Origin: Cephalothrix simula
Taxonomy: Eukaryota > Nemertea > Palaeonemertea > Archinemertea > Cephalotrichidae
Direction: 5' to 3'
NCBI GenBank assembly: GCA_035591015.1
Contig: JAXIUW010238507.1
Span: 1-10,031, forward strand
Length of the DNA: 10,031 nucleotides
Position numbers and translations under genes: made by a program
In this document: in pieces, positions 7,799 through 10,031 of the stretch
How positions within the stretch are numbered: position 1 is the stretch's first letter
Layout of the letters: every line of letters starts with the position of its first letter
The notes under the pieces: model-generated
What the model was told of the DNA's origin: nothing
The model's input: only the letters and a program-made list of their open reading frames with translations
The model's database searches: none

Positions 7799-7960
7799 GC
7801 CTTTGATCTGTACTACATAGCGTGTACTGCATCTATTGTTTACCATTTAAAAGATTTAATTTTTTTATATTTTAGTAAAAAATTTTAGCGTTTAGATTTG
7901 TGGAAAGTAATTTTGCTCAGATCTATTTCGTAATTTTATTTAGAAAATCATACTATATTC

Positions 7961-8052
7961 TTTTGATCAACACTCAACTGATCTAGCTCATTTTTGGAAT
8001 AAATTTTTTTAAAGTGCAAAAATCTCTATTTTTCGGGCGCAAATATTCATGA
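7961..8052 (-). repeat. Dispersed repeat, copy C (partial, inverted)
   Basis: On the minus strand this segment reads CATGAATATTTGCGCC, then GATTTTTGCACTTTAAAAA, then GAGCTAGATCAGTTGAGTG. This matches the left part of copies A and B. Only about the first 90 bases of the element are present, so the copy is truncated just after GAGTGTTGATC. It faces copies A and B. Confidence 0.7.
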
Positions 8053-8655
8053 CATACGAAGACAGAAGTATAATTTTATATTATTTTGCGTCTGTTACTT
8101 TCAAATGGTTTTAGGGTCACTTTTGGGGTACATGTACTTACATTATTTTTAACAAGTTTTTACAAAGATCATGTATATACATGTTTGAAGATTTTCCGTG
8201 ATTCTGGCCATGATAGATTTCTGTTGCAAATTGCAATTCATGTTTATAAAATTGCAATACGTAATAAAAATTAAGATTCTGAAATATTGATCAATATTAT
8301 ACATGTACATGCATGATATGATGGCAAAAGTGTTTAGAATAAAATTAAGATAGAAGGAAAAGATAAAATAATAAAAGGAAAAATGAGAAGAAAATACAAG
8401 TAAATGGACATGGTAGCACAATTTGTCATCCATGTCTGTAGAAATCTAGAAAGGCCTGTACGGAGGGGGAACGCTCACACCTGGGCCTACATTTACAGGT
8501 CATATTTTCATCGATAATTTTGGCGGGAAAATAATTTGTTTTTGTAAAAGAAGATTCTAAATGTAAAAAGGGGCTCAATAAATGGGTTTTTAGTTATTGT
8601 TACAAATATTTTTAGATACAATCAATGGTGAGATAAAATGATTCATAAAACAACA
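8053..8655. other. AT-rich intergenic stretch
   Basis: The stretch holds two TACATGTA words (8129-8136, 8300-8307), a purine-rich part around 8340-8400, and a GC-richer patch at 8450-8500 containing GGAGGGGGAACG and CACCTGGGCC. Short frames occur on both strands (8086-8274 plus, 8149-8433 minus), but they are AT-driven, overlap each other and have no splice or start context. I see no gene. Confidence 0.45.
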
Positions 8656-8734
8656 ATTTTCCTCAATTCTCAAAGTGCTGTAGCTTTTTAAAAAATTTTC
8701 CTCAATTCTCAAAGTGCTGTAGCTTTTTTAAAAA
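8656..8734. repeat. Near-exact tandem duplication, 39-bp period
   Basis: The block starting ATTTTCCTCAATTCTCAAAG at 8656 returns at 8695, continuing GTGCTGTAGCTTTTT in both. The copies differ only in the length of T and A runs at the end. The near identity points to a recent duplication, or one kept alike by slippage. It has no coding potential. Confidence 0.9.
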
Positions 8735-9843
8735 AGTTTTAATTAAAATCAAGAAATTTATAAAATTTTATCCATGCAAGTGATCAAGCATGATCTTGTA
8801 CTCTATCATTAAATTGACTATACAACGCATAATCCATGACTTAGGTATAATTTACAAGATTCATATGCAAATTTTAATTTAAAATTGTCAAATAGAAATG
8901 GCTGTAAATATTTATGTACTTAGTAATTATCTCTAAAATTATACTGAAAAACCACTGAGCATGATATTTTTTAAAATCATGTAAATTTAACGTTAAGGGT
9001 GCCTGATATAATGCTCCAGGGACCAAGATAGTACCCCATGTCAAATAACAAATCATCCAAAAAACCTACCCTAATTGATCCTAATTGGGCCAGTTAATTT
9101 AAACCCAGTTAATTCATGATACTGTAACAATAATTAATGAGCCCATTGATGGGCTATTGACTGCCACATATCTTTTCTATTTTTTACGAATTTAAAATAC
9201 ATTTTTGTGTCTGCCATTTCTAAAATTTGAAAAAAATTGAAATAATTTCTTTTAAAAGAATATTGAAAAATTTTTTAAAAATTATTTTAAAAAATTGTTT
9301 ATTCTGGGGAACTTTTGGACTATGTTCACTTAGCTCGGTTATGGGAGATTTGATAAAAAATTGAATTAAAATTTTATGATAATGTTGTAAAGGAGGAGAC
9401 GTTTTAAGGGGTTACCGAAAATTACCTAATAATCTCCTCTGCCTGATTGCATGAGGTAAAAATACATACAAAGATCAATATAAAAGACAATTTTTGATAT
9501 TTTTAGACGAATGGTTATGCATAAACCATTTGATTTAATTGGCAATTGACATAAAATCTAATGGCCATTGCCCTTGGGTAGCTAGAATGATCCTGCTGGG
9601 TCTTACCAGCAGAGAAAATGAATAAATATCGCCATCGACAAAGCCTATAATTTTGTCCTATAATATTACAATGGATAAAATTGTTAATTCTATTAAAATT
9701 TATCAATGAAATCCGTTTGCGCTTGTTGACTGGATAAGTATCAAAGATTATAGATAATTGGAGAAGAGTGTCTCCAAAATCCTTGGCGATTATTTAATGA
9801 ACTCGGTATTAAAAGTGGCCAAATTTGAAAATAAATAATTTTT
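8735..9843. other. AT-rich intergenic stretch with small hairpins
   Basis: No gene is supported. Perfect small hairpins are AGCCCA/TGGGCT around TTGA (9140-9155) and CTGCTGG/CCAGCAG around GTCTTA (9593-9612). TTCTTTTAAAAGAA at 9247-9260 is a perfect palindrome. CCTAATTG recurs at 9069 and 9080. Minus-strand frames of about 60 codons (8874-9056, 9515-9706) look like chance frames. Confidence 0.45.
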
Positions 9844-9888
9844 AGTTTTTTACATTGCAAATTTTCAGTTTTTTACATTGCAAATTAA
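9844..9888. repeat. Two tandem copies of a 23-bp unit
   Basis: AGTTTTTTACATTGCAAATT begins at 9844 and again at 9867. The first copy ends TTC and the second runs AAA into the following 72-bp array. It forms the left border of that array. Confidence 0.85.
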
Positions 9889-10031
9889 ATTGACCAGTGA
9901 AAAAATTAAATTTTTTACCCATTTTTAATTTGTTTTTCTGCTTACAGGGTCGCCGTAGCAATTGACCAATGAAAAAATTAAATTTTTTACCCATTTTTAA
10001 TTTGTTTTTCTGCTTACAGGGTCGCAGTAGC
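9889..10031. repeat. Tandem array with 72-bp period, cut by the window end
   Basis: The unit begins ATTGACCAGTG at 9889 and ATTGACCAATG at 9961. The copies differ by only two substitutions that I can see (AGTG/AATG and GTCGCCGTAGC/GTCGCAGTAGC). The second copy lacks its last base at the window end, so the array may continue. Each unit ends in TTTGTTTTTCTGCTTACAG followed by GGTCGC, which is a very good splice-acceptor consensus. Each also has a near-palindromic GAAAAAATTAAATTTTTTAC. The period is 24 codons, but every frame that I followed meets a stop inside the unit. Confidence 0.9.

Noticed and set aside
8149-8433. Minus-strand frame of 94 codons rich in Phe, Tyr and Ile
   Set aside because: Its composition follows from the AT- and purine-rich DNA. 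There is no flanking signal, and it overlaps another chance frame on the opposite strand.

Overview
The window looks like animal nuclear DNA, most likely from a bivalve or another mollusc. It is very AT-rich, has no long open frame and no operon-like gene packing. Its few coding-like islands are short and flanked by eukaryotic splice signals, and small inverted and tandem repeats fill much of the rest. The palindrome TACATGTA occurs eight times by my count; abundance of this word in mollusc genomes is a recollection, not something I could test here. No bacterial, plasmid or viral gene is recognisable.

Layout: 1-423 is AT-rich with nothing identifiable. 424-845 holds three head-to-tail copies of a foldback unit, each an inverted repeat built on TTCACTCGCTAA. 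846-1311 has no clear gene. 1312-1590 is a decayed short-period array of AATCTCACGAAA-like words. 1679-1749 and 1958-1993 form hairpins, the second overlapping a splice-acceptor-like tract.

The most gene-like object lies on the plus strand from about 2096 to 4470. It has three exon-like blocks (2096-2324, 2924-3026, 4360-4470), each with plausible acceptor and/or donor sites. Their codon phases fit through both introns. The middle block carries one in-frame TGA at 2980-2982, with the frame open on both sides, so the locus is a pseudogene, a short secreted or membrane protein that ends there, or an allele or assembly error in a real gene. The product is not recognised. Weaker candidates for later exons lie at 4826-4863, 5838-5879 and 6642-6724.

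The right half (6005-8052) contains three related copies of a dispersed repeat: two direct (about 6005-6370 and 7208-7535) and one partial inverted (7961-8052). Between the last two is a small coding-like fragment at 7673-7798. A 39-bp exact-type duplication lies at 8656-8734. The right end enters a tandem array with a 72-bp period that runs off the window. Nothing here proves a functional gene or an undescribed system; the phase-matched split gene with its internal TGA and the foldback array most deserve a second look.
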